64,000 bases of DNA from Bacteroidia bacterium (GTDB lineage: Bacteria > Bacteroidota > Bacteroidia > J057 > JADKCL01). This document shows positions 41,916 through 50,640 of the stretch, one piece after another. Where the stretch lies: NCBI GenBank assembly GCA_020635905.1, contig JACJYV010000003.1, positions 310,001-374,000 of the forward strand, read 5' to 3'. Every line of letters begins with the position of its first letter. The stretch's first letter is position 1. Made by a program: the position numbers and the translations under genes. Under the pieces are notes generated by a model that saw only the letters and a program-made list of their open reading frames with translations, ran no database searches and had not been told where the DNA came from.

Positions 41916-42399
41916 GACACTCAAAATTACTGCATTAGCACTGTTTTCTGTGCTTGTTCTTTGGGCCTGTGGCGGCGGTGGAGCAGCTTCTCCATCTGAC
42001 GTTGCAAAATCATTCCTGACCGCTGTTGAAAACAACGATTGGGGTAAAGCTAAAGACTTCAGCACCGACCAAACCAAAGACGAGCTGGACAAACTGGCAT
42101 CCGTTACCAAAGAAGCTAAGAAGCGCGAAGTTGCTATCGTTAGCGAAGAAATCAATGGCGAAAGCGCAACCGTTAAATACACCGTAGGTGGTGGCGAAGA
42201 GCAGACTCTGGCTCTCGTAAAAGACGGCGAATCCTGGAAAGCTGAAACCACCAAAATGGAACTCAATGGTGGCGATAGCGGAACCGGACTCGAAGGCCTC
42301 GGCGAAGAACTCGGCAAAAGCCTCGAGAACCTCGGCGAAGAAATCGAAGAAGGAATGGAAAATGCTGAAGGCCACGAAGAAGGTCACGAAGGCGAGTAA
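41908..42399 (+). CDS. DUF4878-type lipoprotein, paralogue of the 37713 gene
   Basis: Protein of 163 residues with a lipobox (VLWAC). The NTF2-like DUF4878 domain (SPSDVAKSFLTAVENNDWGKAKDFS ... GESWKAETTKMEL) is followed by an acidic tail with a Gly-Leu-Gly-Glu repeat and a His/Glu end (GHEEGHEGE). Its start overlaps the stop of the amidase gene by 8 nt. Envelope location is clear; function is not. A strong terminator follows. Confidence 0.82.
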   Translation: MTRTLKITALALFSVLVLWACGGGGAASPSDVAKSFLTAVENNDWGKAKDFSTDQTKDELDKLASVTKEAKKREVAIVSEEINGESATVKYTVGGGEEQTLALVKDGESWKAETTKMELNGGDSGTGLEGLGEELGKSLENLGEEIEEGMENAEGHEEGHEGE

Positions 42400-42420
42400 T
42401 TTCTCTTAGAGATTTAAGAA

Positions 42421-42452
42421 AAAGCCCCGAATGAGTTTCGGGGCTTTTTTTT
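42421..42452 (+). terminator. Rho-independent terminator
   Basis: AAAGCCCCGAA (42421-42431), loop TGAGT, TTCGGGGCTTT (42437-42447), then a run of T. Placed 21 nt after the lipoprotein stop codon. Confidence 0.9.
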
Positions 42453-42457
42453 ATGCC

Positions 42458-42577
42458 TTCCCGGGGGCTAAAGCCCCCGGGAATTGATTGACGGAATGGA
42501 GTATTTCCATTCAAAAGTTAAATGAATGCAAATGAGTATTTGTCATTCACAGAAAAAGGGGCTGAAGCCCCTTTTTT
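42458..42577. repeat. Cluster of REP-like palindromes
   Basis: Three perfect inverted repeats and one imperfect one follow the terminator: TTCCCGGGGGCT-AA-AGCCCCCGGGAA (42458-42483), GAATGGA-GTATT-TCCATTC (42494-42512), GAATG-CAAAT...ATTTG-CATTC with a bulge (about 42523-42549), and AAAAAGGGGCT-GA-AGCCCCTTTTT (42553-42576). The last can terminate transcription on either strand. Confidence 0.7.
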
Positions 42578-42692
42578 CCTTTTTTGAAGTATATTTTTGA
42601 TTTCAGAATAAAATTTGATCAAGAACTTCAAACTCAGAACTCCTGGCATTGGCACCATCTGAGAACTCAGCCCAAAGGCCCCACCATGTGGC

Positions 42693-42755
42693 AACCAAGA
42701 ACTAAGAACCACCAACTCAGAACTAAGAACAAACAACCAACCACTAACCAACCAC
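42693..42755. repeat. Period-7 degenerate repeat array H
   Basis: Nine heptamers: aaccaag, aactaag, aaccacc, aactcag, aactaag, aacaaac, aaccaac, cactaac, caaccac. It directly abuts the stop codon of the cystathionine beta-synthase gene. Confidence 0.75.
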
Positions 42756-44123
42756 CTACGCCGAAAGCACTGAAATCAAATCAAACTTGGTCAGAATATC
42801 CACTCCCCCGTCGGGGCGCTGCACCAGCACGGCGGGATTATCCCGGTTGATCATTTTGGATATGACATCAATGCGGGTTGAGGACAGCACAAATGGGAAA
42901 GGATCGTTCATCGCACTGCTGATGGGTGAATTCTTCAGGCTGGGATCATCCAGAATGGTATTCAGGACCCGGCTTTCGTTGATGGTGCCCACAATGACTC
43001 CCTCGCTGGAGATTGGAATCTGAGAAATATTATGCTCACGCATCATTTTGATCGCTTCAGCCAGGGTCTGGGTGGGCTCCAGGGTCAGCAATTCCTCCTT
43101 ATTTTCCTTCTGACCCACAATATCACCCGCAGTCAGCATTTTGCCTGCATCAATGAATTGCTGGTCACTCATCCAGTTGTCGTTATAGACCTTGCCCAGA
43201 TAGCGGGTGCCGTGATCTGGCAGAATCACCACCAGAATGTCGTCCTTGCCCAGATCCTTGGCGTATTCGAGTGCCCCGTACACTGCAGAGCCACAAGACC
43301 AACCACAGAAAAGTCCTTCCAGACGGGCCAGTTTGCGGGTCATCAGGGCCGCGTCCTTGTCGGTGACCTTGATGATCTTATCATAGAGCGACATATCGCA
43401 GTTGGCGGGCACAATATCCTCGCCAATGCCCTCGGTCAGGTAGGCATAAATTTCATTTTCGTCAAATTCTCCCGTTTCATGCAGTTTTTTGAAAACGGAT
43501 CCATAGGTATCAATCCCCACGGTTTTGATCTCTGGATTTTGTTCCTTGAGGTAGCGTGAAATCCCGGTAATGGTACCGCAGGTACCCATTCCGGCCACAA
43601 AATGAGTGATTTTTCCTTCGGTTTGCTCCCATAATTCCGGCCCGGTGGACTCATAATGGGCCAGGTTATTGGAAAGGTTGTCGTACTGGTTGGGATAAAA
43701 GCTGTTGGGAATTTCCTTCGCCAGCCGACGGGCCACGGAGTAATACGAACGCGGATCATCGGGAGCCACTGCGGTTGGCGTCACAATGACTTCGGCTCCC
43801 ATGGCCCGCAAAATGTCCATTTTCTCCTTGGATTGCTTGTCGGGCATGGTGAAAATGCAGCGGTAACCGCGAATAGCAGCTGCCAGGGCCAGCCCCATTC
43901 CCGTGTTCCCGGAAGTTCCTTCAATGATGGTTCCCCCTGGCTTCAGCAACCCGGCACGCTCAGCGTCCTCCACCATTTTCAGCCCAATCCGGTCTTTGAT
44001 GGAGTTGCCGGGGTTGAAGTATTCAACCTTGGCCAGAACGGTGCATTTCAAATGGCTGGTGACGTTATTCAGGCGAATCAAAGGAGTGTTGCCGATGGTT
44101 TCGAGAATGTTATTTTTCCACAT
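42756..44123 (-). CDS. cbs: Cystathionine beta-synthase
   Basis: Protein of 455 residues (MWKNNILETIGNTPLIRLNN). The PLP fold is complete: the lysine in SIKDRIG (about residue 43), the GTSGNTGMG substrate loop, and a glycine-rich phosphate loop (GMGTCGTITG). A CBS domain pair occupies about 335-455, as in cystathionine beta-synthases with an allosteric tail, so condensation of serine and homocysteine is more likely than cysteine synthase, which lacks that tail. There is no N-terminal heme domain. Single gene between intergenic repeats and a terminator. Confidence 0.87.
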   Translation of the reverse strand: MWKNNILETIGNTPLIRLNNVTSHLKCTVLAKVEYFNPGNSIKDRIGLKMVEDAERAGLLKPGGTIIEGTSGNTGMGLALAAAIRGYRCIFTMPDKQSKEKMDILRAMGAEVIVTPTAVAPDDPRSYYSVARRLAKEIPNSFYPNQYDNLSNNLAHYESTGPELWEQTEGKITHFVAGMGTCGTITGISRYLKEQNPEIKTVGIDTYGSVFKKLHETGEFDENEIYAYLTEGIGEDIVPANCDMSLYDKIIKVTDKDAALMTRKLARLEGLFCGWSCGSAVYGALEYAKDLGKDDILVVILPDHGTRYLGKVYNDNWMSDQQFIDAGKMLTAGDIVGQKENKEELLTLEPTQTLAEAIKMMREHNISQIPISSEGVIVGTINESRVLNTILDDPSLKNSPISSAMNDPFPFVLSSTRIDVISKMINRDNPAVLVQRPDGGVDILTKFDLISVLSA

Positions 44124-44184
44124 GTGCTTTTCGCTTTTTGGTGTGCTAAACTGCTGTAAAATTAGGAAAAAAAAGCCCTAAAAA

Positions 44185-44209
44185 AAGGAGCCCGGCGGAG
44201 AGCCGGGCT
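44185..44209 (-). terminator. Terminator of the LysM gene
   Basis: AGCCCGGC-GGAGA-GCCGGGCT (44189-44209). Read on the minus strand it is followed by CCTTTTTTT, a proper T-run, 32 nt after the LysM stop codon. Confidence 0.85.
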
Positions 44210-44240
44210 GAAAAAAGAGATCAATCAAATTGGGGATCTT

Positions 44241-45545
44241 TTATTTCTCCTCTGCAGGCAAAGTGTAACTGAGTTGCACTGCCTGAGCGTCATTTTCAAG
44301 TAATAAGTAGAGGCGGGCCTTTTCTGACAAGCGAATCAGATAGGTGTCGTCGGGATCAGACCTGCGGAGCACTTCCACCGTAACTTTCTGCCCTGATTTG
44401 GTACTTTCGACCTGCATGATGGTGCCCGGAGGCAAGGTCTTATGGGTAGCGTAAAACTTGCGGTTTTCCCCGGGCGTACCCGAAAAAGCCCCGGCTTCGC
44501 CTTTTTCTTTCACCTTCCAGTAGGCTTTTCCAAAGCCTTTGATCCGGATTTTGGTGGCTTCAGCTTCTGGCGGAATCACCACCTTATACTGAGCCAGATC
44601 GTCATTCTGTCCGTCCTGATCGATTTTCTCGTCCAAAGGAGGCAATTCTTCCTTTTTGGCCACGGGAGGAGTTACCTTATTCCCTGCAGTTGGATTTGCA
44701 GCCAGCGTTTTTTCACCAGCCACGGGCGATCCTTCGACCAGGACCTTCAATTTTTGGCCTTCCTTAATATCCGTATCATTGAGCTTATTGAGGGTACGGA
44801 GGTCCTTGAGGGCCATATTATACTTTTTGGAAACTGCCCACAGGGTTTCCCCGGGAGCAACCACGTGAATGGTGGTTTTACGGTCCGCATTCTCAGTTTC
44901 AGTCTGAATGGGAGTGGCATTTTCAACCACTGCCTCCTTTTTGACTGGTTCCGTGGTCTTTTCCGCAACTTTGGATTCACTTCCACTATATTCTGAAACC
45001 CGCAGCATCTGCCCTACATTAAGCTCGTTGGAAGTCAGATTATTCCATTTACGGATATTTTCCACCGAAACATTATAAATGCGGGAGATGGCAAAGAGAG
45101 TTTGTCCTTTGACCACCAGGTGAAATTTGGCAGTGCCTCCCTCCTGCTTTTCCTCGACTTTCGCAACTTTTGCAGGTGGACTTTGCACCTTTTCCTTCTT
45201 TACAACCTGTTCAGGCAGCGGCACAGACGGATCCGTATTTTTCTGGGCGTATTCCTTCAGCGACATGGAAGTTACCTTCGATTTGGTAGGAACCAGAATA
45301 ATCTGGCCCAGATTCAAGCCATCCTGCTTCAGGTCATTTTCCTCCCTTAAAATCGCCACACTTACCTTATAGCGCCTCGAAATGGCATAAAGAGATTCTC
45401 CCTTATCCACCTGGTGCATGATATAGGTCTTCCCATTCACTACCTTCAGACCAATTGAGTCTGCGGGTACAGTGCTTGCCTTCAGATGTCCGCCAGCGGC
45501 AAAAATCAGAGCAATTATTCCAGTTATGAGAAATTTTCTGTGCAT
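44241..45545 (-). CDS. LysM-domain protein with RlpA-like C-terminus
   Basis: A 434-residue protein with a signal peptide (residues 1-23). Three LysM domains follow (YIMHQVDKGESLYAISRRY near 38, FHLVVKGQTLFAISRIYNVS near 140, THVVAPGETLWAVSKKYN-type near 222), separated by Pro/Lys/Glu-rich linkers. The C-terminal 110 residues (FYATHKTLPPGTIMQVESTK ... VTVEVLRRSD) look like a degenerate double-psi beta barrel as in RlpA. It should bind peptidoglycan in the periplasm, perhaps as a remodelling or scaffold protein. Not clearly co-transcribed with its neighbours. Confidence 0.85.
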   Translation of the reverse strand: MHRKFLITGIIALIFAAGGHLKASTVPADSIGLKVVNGKTYIMHQVDKGESLYAISRRYKVSVAILREENDLKQDGLNLGQIILVPTKSKVTSMSLKEYAQKNTDPSVPLPEQVVKKEKVQSPPAKVAKVEEKQEGGTAKFHLVVKGQTLFAISRIYNVSVENIRKWNNLTSNELNVGQMLRVSEYSGSESKVAEKTTEPVKKEAVVENATPIQTETENADRKTTIHVVAPGETLWAVSKKYNMALKDLRTLNKLNDTDIKEGQKLKVLVEGSPVAGEKTLAANPTAGNKVTPPVAKKEELPPLDEKIDQDGQNDDLAQYKVVIPPEAEATKIRIKGFGKAYWKVKEKGEAGAFSGTPGENRKFYATHKTLPPGTIMQVESTKSGQKVTVEVLRRSDPDDTYLIRLSEKARLYLLLENDAQAVQLSYTLPAEEK

Positions 45546-45644
45546 TTCAAAAAGTACAAAAACAAAAATGGCAGACCCGATCCTTCCTTACAATGGATTA
45601 TATCCCCAAAACGCACCTTTGCGCCCCGAATTGTGTACAGAAAA

Positions 45645-46910
45645 TTAGATATTTTGTTCCTTTTCGCCCTGAATTGCCCCTGTTTTCCCAAAAGCCCCCC
45701 AGTAAAGTCCCACCAAGAATACGCCGACCTGCCTTTCCAAAAGTGATTCTGCCTGCATGGCAAATAGGAAAATCACCCAAAAACTGATGAACAGCAGGGA
45801 TTTGCGGTATTGGGAATCAAAAAGGGGTGAGAAGAATCCAACCACAAAGACAAGGAAGCCCAGCAGACCCAGCCCGGCCAGGTACTCCACAAACTGATTA
45901 TGGGGCAAGACCCGGTTTTCGGGAAAGAGAGAACTGTCGTTCTCCACGTATTGCTCGCGCATGCGCTCATGCAGATCCGCCAGACCCACTCCGTGGAAAG
46001 GTTCATTCTCGAACAGATCGAAAGCAGTTTCCAGGGCTTCCAGTCGCATGGAAACGGAATAATAATTGATATAATCGTCGTACAGATAGCGATCCAAATC
46101 CTCAAAAGTGTTTTCCACCCGGTTATGCAGAGAAGGCACATAGAGGTAACCCGTAATGGGAATAATAAGCAACACGCCCGCCATTCCCAGCAATAAGGCC
46201 CACTTTTTTCGTGAAGCCAGCCAGATCGAACCCACCACTCCAAACGAGGCATACATGGCCAATAGCCCCGTGCGTGCCGCCAGCACGTGCACCTGCACAA
46301 AAACCAGCAGGGTTAGCACCAAAACCACCCGGGAAATCCATTTAGACTGGTCAGCTGCCCGGTTGAGCCAAAGCCAGATTCCCGCCCATACACTCAACGC
46401 ACCAATGATGCTGAAATACAAATGGTTGCGCCCGCTGATGATGCGAATTTCCCTCGATTCCACCACCATTTCGTTGATTTCGTTAAAATGAAGCAAATAA
46501 TTGATCATAGTCAGACCACCCGTCACGGCAGTCAGAGCCAACAGCCAGAGCAAGAGCAGCTGGATTTGCCGCCGCGAAAAGGCAGGCAGAACCGTGAGGC
46601 TGAACAGCATGAAGGGCAAAGGCAGCTTAATCGAAATATCCTTCAGCCAGGCCTCTGAATTTTGGGTCCAGAAATAGGCCAGCAGATGGATCAGGAAGAT
46701 CAGGCTGAGGAGCAGGGCAGGTTTATTTTTGAAGAAAATCCGACTGGTTTTCAGGGGATTTCCTGCCAGAAATCCAGCCAGAATTACGATTACGCTCCCC
46801 ACGCTGAGCAAGGCATTGGACCAGGTTAATCCAACCAAAGCCACCAGCAGCCCAAACCAGGCCAGATTGACCGGGGTCAGAAAAGGATATTTTTTGAGGA
46901 ATTGCTCCAT
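45645..46910 (-). CDS. O-antigen ligase-like membrane protein
   Basis: Polytopic protein of 421 residues with ten or more hydrophobic segments. The large periplasmic loop (SMRLEALETAFDLFENEPFHGVGLADLHE, about 285-315) and the following NRVLPHNQFVEYLAGLG are the Wzy_C signature of O-antigen ligases and polymerases. It would ligate or polymerise lipid-linked glycans at the outer face of the inner membrane. No other polysaccharide genes are adjacent. The start is 21 nt downstream of the DUF983 stop codon, so read-through from the respiratory cluster is possible. Confidence 0.82.
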   Translation of the reverse strand: MEQFLKKYPFLTPVNLAWFGLLVALVGLTWSNALLSVGSVIVILAGFLAGNPLKTSRIFFKNKPALLLSLIFLIHLLAYFWTQNSEAWLKDISIKLPLPFMLFSLTVLPAFSRRQIQLLLLWLLALTAVTGGLTMINYLLHFNEINEMVVESREIRIISGRNHLYFSIIGALSVWAGIWLWLNRAADQSKWISRVVLVLTLLVFVQVHVLAARTGLLAMYASFGVVGSIWLASRKKWALLLGMAGVLLIIPITGYLYVPSLHNRVENTFEDLDRYLYDDYINYYSVSMRLEALETAFDLFENEPFHGVGLADLHERMREQYVENDSSLFPENRVLPHNQFVEYLAGLGLLGFLVFVVGFFSPLFDSQYRKSLLFISFWVIFLFAMQAESLLERQVGVFLVGLYWGAFGKTGAIQGEKEQNI

Positions 46911-46931
46911 TTCAACCGGGGAGCAAGTTAA

Positions 46932-47384
46932 TCAATTCGACGATGCAGATGCATCCCCTTTTTTCGCACCCTCCTGGTTCAGCGGCACATAATCAGGATC
47001 ATACTTGATGGAGCCAAAGAAATACACCATGCCGATCCGCCCGAAGCGGAAATTGAAAGGTACCAGTACCACAATGGGAGGAATGATCACCGCCAGATAC
47101 ACATAAACAGAGGCTTCAGGAAATCCCAGAAAAAGAATCAGGGAAAGGATCATGATCAGAGCCACATTGATGGCGTATCCCACATACATGGCGCCCCAGT
47201 AAAAACCCAGCTCAATCACCAGATCCTGACCACAAACCGGGCAGGAATCGTGCATCTGGGAGAATTTACTGACATTCAGCATGGAATGCTTAAACACCTT
47301 TCCTTCACGGCAGTGCGGACAACGCTCCCCTACAAACCCTTTCCAGAGGGGCACAAACTTCCGTTCTGACTTTTTTTCTTCCAA
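46932..47384 (-). CDS. DUF983 membrane protein
   Basis: A 150-residue protein. Two Cys pairs form a rubredoxin-like knuckle (CPHCREG, then CPVCGQDL), followed by two or three transmembrane helices (IALIMILSLILFL-type, AVIIPPIVVLV). This is the DUF983 pattern, frequent at the end of cytochrome oxidase clusters. A zinc or redox role in assembly is inferred from context. Its start is 2 nt from the stop of the small CPMC gene. Confidence 0.82.
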   Translation of the reverse strand: MEEKKSERKFVPLWKGFVGERCPHCREGKVFKHSMLNVSKFSQMHDSCPVCGQDLVIELGFYWGAMYVGYAINVALIMILSLILFLGFPEASVYVYLAVIIPPIVVLVPFNFRFGRIGMVYFFGSIKYDPDYVPLNQEGAKKGDASASSN

Positions 47385-47385
47385 T

Positions 47386-47643
47386 TTATTGAGCGGAATT
47401 CAGGGCGGCTTTTTTCTGTCTGTACTTGCGATACCACAGCAAACCCACCCCCATGATCATCAAATAAGGCAACACCAGAATGTAAAGGATGGCGATATTC
47501 AGATTTTCTGCCATCAGGCCCCCGCCGTCTGAACTGGATTCGACCGCTGCTTTACACATCGGGCATTGGGCAAAAACCCATTCGCTTCCTAAAATCAGGA
47601 AGAAAACCAGAAAAGAACCATATTTGAAAACTGTTTTGAGCAT
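47386..47643 (-). CDS. Small CPMC membrane protein
   Basis: Protein of 85 residues with a signal sequence ending VFAQ, then CPMCKAAVESS, one transmembrane helix (LYILVLPYLMIMGVGLLWY) and a basic tail. The C-x2-C just after the signal cleavage site could bind copper or zinc in the periplasm. Location between DUF983 and DUF420 genes suggests a role in oxidase maturation. I know no name for the family. Confidence 0.7.
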   Translation of the reverse strand: MLKTVFKYGSFLVFFLILGSEWVFAQCPMCKAAVESSSDGGGLMAENLNIAILYILVLPYLMIMGVGLLWYRKYRQKKAALNSAQ

Positions 47644-47647
47644 ATTC

Positions 47648-48184
47648 TTAACCCTGAGGATTAAACGGATGTGCCATCAGATACACAATCACACCCGTCA
47701 CGGCCACGTAGAGCCAGACGGGCAGGGTAACTTTGGCAATGCGTCTGTGCTTCTCGTAGCTCTCAGACAGTCCCCGGTAAATCGAGAACAGCGCCAGAGG
47801 CACGACCACAACGGACAGCAAAATATGCGTCAATAAAATGATTAAATAAATGACTCTCGTCATTCCTGTACCATTATACACCACATGTTCTGCCCCGTAG
47901 TGATAGGTAATATAAGAAACCAGGAATAAAATTGACAGCACAAAGGCGGAAAGCATCATGGTTTTGTGCATCCTGATATTGCCCTTGCGGATAAATACAT
48001 ACCCGGCAACCAGCAAAATCGCAACTGTGGAATTGATCACCGCGTTCAGCCCGGGGAGAAATTTCAGATTCTCAATGGAAACTTCCGGGCGTGGCAAAAA
48101 GATCAGCAGGGCCACCACAATCGGCACCACCACGGACAGGACGCCAATTACAGGCACGAATACTTTGTCATTAGTTTGATTCAT
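47648..48184 (-). CDS. DUF420 membrane protein (CtaM-like)
   Basis: A 178-residue protein with four or five transmembrane helices and the histidines H, H in RMHKTMMLSAF and THILLSVVVVPLAL, as in DUF420. The family includes CtaM of Gram-positives, needed for oxidase activity. It overlaps the end of the SCO gene by 14 nt, so translational coupling is likely. Confidence 0.82.
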   Translation of the reverse strand: MNQTNDKVFVPVIGVLSVVVPIVVALLIFLPRPEVSIENLKFLPGLNAVINSTVAILLVAGYVFIRKGNIRMHKTMMLSAFVLSILFLVSYITYHYGAEHVVYNGTGMTRVIYLIILLTHILLSVVVVPLALFSIYRGLSESYEKHRRIAKVTLPVWLYVAVTGVIVYLMAHPFNPQG

Positions 48185-48857
48185 ACTCCATCAATAAAAG
48201 TTTGACCTCATCTGATAATAACTCCATATCCTTGCGATTGGTTCCGTCATAAAATTTTTCTCCCTTGCGAATCCGTCCTTCCCGGTCCACCAGCATGATC
48301 ACATTATCGTGGACAAAGCCCAGTTCACCGTTTTCATCTTCCAACGCCTTGAAGAAAAACGCCTCGTGGGCCAGTTTGTATAATTTTTCTTTATCTCCTG
48401 TGATAAAAAACCAGCGTTTGTCGGGTGCGTCATACTTATCCGCGTAGGCCCGCAGGGCCTGAATGGTGTCGTTCTCAGGATCGACAGAAATGCTGAGGAA
48501 GCGAATTTCAGGCTGATCCCTGAAGTACTCGACCAGCGAGGACATAGAAGCGCTGAGTTTGGGGCAAATTCCCGGACAACGGGTAAAAAACACGTCTGCC
48601 AGAAACACATGTCCGCGCAGGGAATCCCAGGTCAGGGTTTCACCCGTCTGGGTGGGAAAAGCAAAATCCGGATAGGCATCGTACACAGTATGGTAAACTG
48701 TATCTACGGACCCATCCGGATTGGAAACAGGAGTTTTGCTCCCGACTATTTGTAATCTTTCAAAATGCTGTTCTCCAAAAAAATGAACGAAAAGGAGAAG
48801 GCCTATGGGTAAAATCAGAATGGCAAGCAGCTTGCCGACTTCCAGTTTTTTTTTCAT
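48171..48857 (-). CDS. SCO1/SenC-family copper chaperone
   Basis: Protein of 228 residues with one N-terminal membrane anchor and a thioredoxin-like domain. The copper ligands are present: CPGICPKL (C-x3-C) and the histidine in FVHDNVIMLVD. The family delivers copper to the CuA site of oxidase subunit II, encoded upstream in this cluster. The start codon adjoins the stop of the subunit IV gene. Confidence 0.9.
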   Translation of the reverse strand: MKKKLEVGKLLAILILPIGLLLFVHFFGEQHFERLQIVGSKTPVSNPDGSVDTVYHTVYDAYPDFAFPTQTGETLTWDSLRGHVFLADVFFTRCPGICPKLSASMSSLVEYFRDQPEIRFLSISVDPENDTIQALRAYADKYDAPDKRWFFITGDKEKLYKLAHEAFFFKALEDENGELGFVHDNVIMLVDREGRIRKGEKFYDGTNRKDMELLSDEVKLLLMEYESN

Positions 48858-49199
48858 TTATCCCAGTAAAAACCGCATCCAACCGCCATTATACCAGCTT
48901 CCTTCCACCAGCAGAGCCAGAATGAGCCAGCAAACAAACACCAGCGGCAGGATAATGGTATAAACGAGGGATTTCACCTCGTGCTTCAGGTGCATAAACT
49001 CACCTACGATATAAAATGCCTTTACCAGCGTCATCACGATAAAAATAATGTTGCGGGTATTACCGCGGTCAACCGTGAAGGCGATGACAAATTCCACCGC
49101 CGTGATCAGGAAAAGAATCCCGAAAACGATCCAGATAGTGCGACGTTGCTTTGCTCCTGCAAGTTCTGCGTCGTGATTCAAAGTGAGGTCTTGTGCCAT
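48858..49199 (-). CDS. Cytochrome c oxidase subunit IV family protein
   Basis: A 113-residue protein with three transmembrane helices (TIWIVFGILFLITAVEFVIAF, NIIFIVMTLVKAFYIVG, YTIILPLVFVCWLILALLV), matching the prokaryotic COX4 (CtaF/CyoD-like) pattern including the GEFMHLKHE loop. Small structural subunit of the terminal oxidase. Confidence 0.85.
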   Translation of the reverse strand: MAQDLTLNHDAELAGAKQRRTIWIVFGILFLITAVEFVIAFTVDRGNTRNIIFIVMTLVKAFYIVGEFMHLKHEVKSLVYTIILPLVFVCWLILALLVEGSWYNGGWMRFLLG

Positions 49200-49243
49200 T
49201 GTGCTATGAATTCTTTTGGGAGTGTGTTAATAATTTGAACTGA

Positions 49244-49987
49244 TCAGACCAGGTAGAAGAAGGTAAATACGAATACCCATACCAGGTCCACAAAGTGCCA
49301 GTACAGACCCACTTTTTCCACCATTTCGTAATGGCCGCGCTTGTCGTAGGTGCCTTTGCGCACATTCAGGTAAATGATAAAGTTGATTACCACCCCGGAA
49401 AATACGTGGCTGCCGTGGAAGCCAGTAATGAAGAAGAAGAGGTTGGCAAAATCGGGATTTTCGCAATATTCATTGACTGTGAGCGAAGCGCCCTGATACA
49501 TTCCGGTTACCCATTGTTCCAGACCTCCGTCCCAGAATTCGCGCATGGATGGATGGCCACCCACGATAAAATTGTACCACTCGTACGCCTGGCAGCTCAC
49601 GAAAGCCAAACCACCCAGGATGGTCCAGAGCATGTATTTCTCAACTGCTTTGCGGTCCATTCTGTGACCGGCTTCCACTGCAAGTACCATGGTCACGGAG
49701 CTGGCAATCAGGATGAAGGTCATCAGACCCACGAAGGCCAGCGGGGGGTGCAGGTGAAAGGTTTCGGTAATGATGGGAAAGTGGGTGAACACCTTTTCCG
49801 GGTCGGCCCAGGGCACTGAACTCGAAAAGCGGATCAGACCATAGACCACCAGAAGAGAGGAAAAGGTGAAGGCATCCGACATCAGGAAAAACCACATCAT
49901 CAGCTTGCCATAGCTCGCTTTGAAGGGTTTCTTACCTCCTGCCCAGGCATTTGAAGCGCCAGTTGAAACTGTTGCAGTGTTGGCCAT
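49244..49987 (-). CDS. Cytochrome c oxidase subunit III, paralogue 1
   Basis: A 247-residue protein with about seven hydrophobic segments. Typical features: KLMMWFFLMSDAFTFSSLL near the N-terminus, FFITGFHGSHVFSGVVINF and YWHFVDLVWVFVFTFFYLV at the end, as in heme-copper oxidase subunit III. Residues 148-185 contain an extra loop (GGLEQWVTGMYQGASLTVNEYCENPDF) not seen in the shorter paralogue 44 nt away. Confidence 0.87.
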   Translation of the reverse strand: MANTATVSTGASNAWAGGKKPFKASYGKLMMWFFLMSDAFTFSSLLVVYGLIRFSSSVPWADPEKVFTHFPIITETFHLHPPLAFVGLMTFILIASSVTMVLAVEAGHRMDRKAVEKYMLWTILGGLAFVSCQAYEWYNFIVGGHPSMREFWDGGLEQWVTGMYQGASLTVNEYCENPDFANLFFFITGFHGSHVFSGVVINFIIYLNVRKGTYDKRGHYEMVEKVGLYWHFVDLVWVFVFTFFYLV

Positions 49988-50030
49988 TTTATTTGTGTTT
50001 TATCGTGTTTTTCAAAGCCAATAATCCCTT

Positions 50031-50630
50031 TCAGGATTGATTTACAAGCAAAAATATAAATAAATATATCCAGAGCAAACCTAAAAAATGCCAGAAGGTT
50101 GCGGCATTTTCGAAGGCCATTGTCTGGCCCTGAACATACTTTCCGCGCATGGATTTGATCCAGACCACCGCCAGGAAAACCAGCCCGGCGATAATGTGAA
50201 ACCAGTGCGTGCCGGTCAGCACATACAGGTAATTTCCCGAAGTGTAGGAGGCAGCCCCTCCAAACACCACGTGATTTGTGGCAAGCTGTCTCCAGGCCAC
50301 AATTTGCCCGATCAAAAAGAATACTCCCAGCACGAAGGTGAGCAACAACCCCAGATTCGCACGTGAAAAATCCGCTTTTCCGGCCATCCAGACGGCCCAC
50401 TGGACCGTGACGCTGCTGATCAGCAGCACCGCTGAATTATACCAGAAAATATTGGGCAGGTTAAAGAACAACCAGATATTCTTGTCCACCTCGATCCCCT
50501 TGGAAACGATGTAGCCACTGGTAATTCCACCAAAAAACAGGATAATAGCCACAATGAAGAGCCACACCATGAATTTCTGGGGGTGGATGATGTACCGCGT
50601 GGGTTTAATTTCTTGTGCCATACTCCGCAT
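50031..50630 (-). CDS. Cytochrome c oxidase subunit III, paralogue 2
   Basis: Shorter subunit III protein of 199 residues with five helices (KFMVWLFIVAIILFFGGITSG, VLGVFFLIGQIVAW, LTGTHWFHIIAGLVFLAVV, FWHFLGLLWIYLFIFLLV). The true start may be the ATG 9 nt inside (MAQEIKPTRY). Two subunit III genes in one cluster is a known Bacteroidota arrangement; the proteins may form one oxidase together. Confidence 0.85.
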   Translation of the reverse strand: MRSMAQEIKPTRYIIHPQKFMVWLFIVAIILFFGGITSGYIVSKGIEVDKNIWLFFNLPNIFWYNSAVLLISSVTVQWAVWMAGKADFSRANLGLLLTFVLGVFFLIGQIVAWRQLATNHVVFGGAASYTSGNYLYVLTGTHWFHIIAGLVFLAVVWIKSMRGKYVQGQTMAFENAATFWHFLGLLWIYLFIFLLVNQS

Positions 50631-50640
50631 ATTTTCCTTC

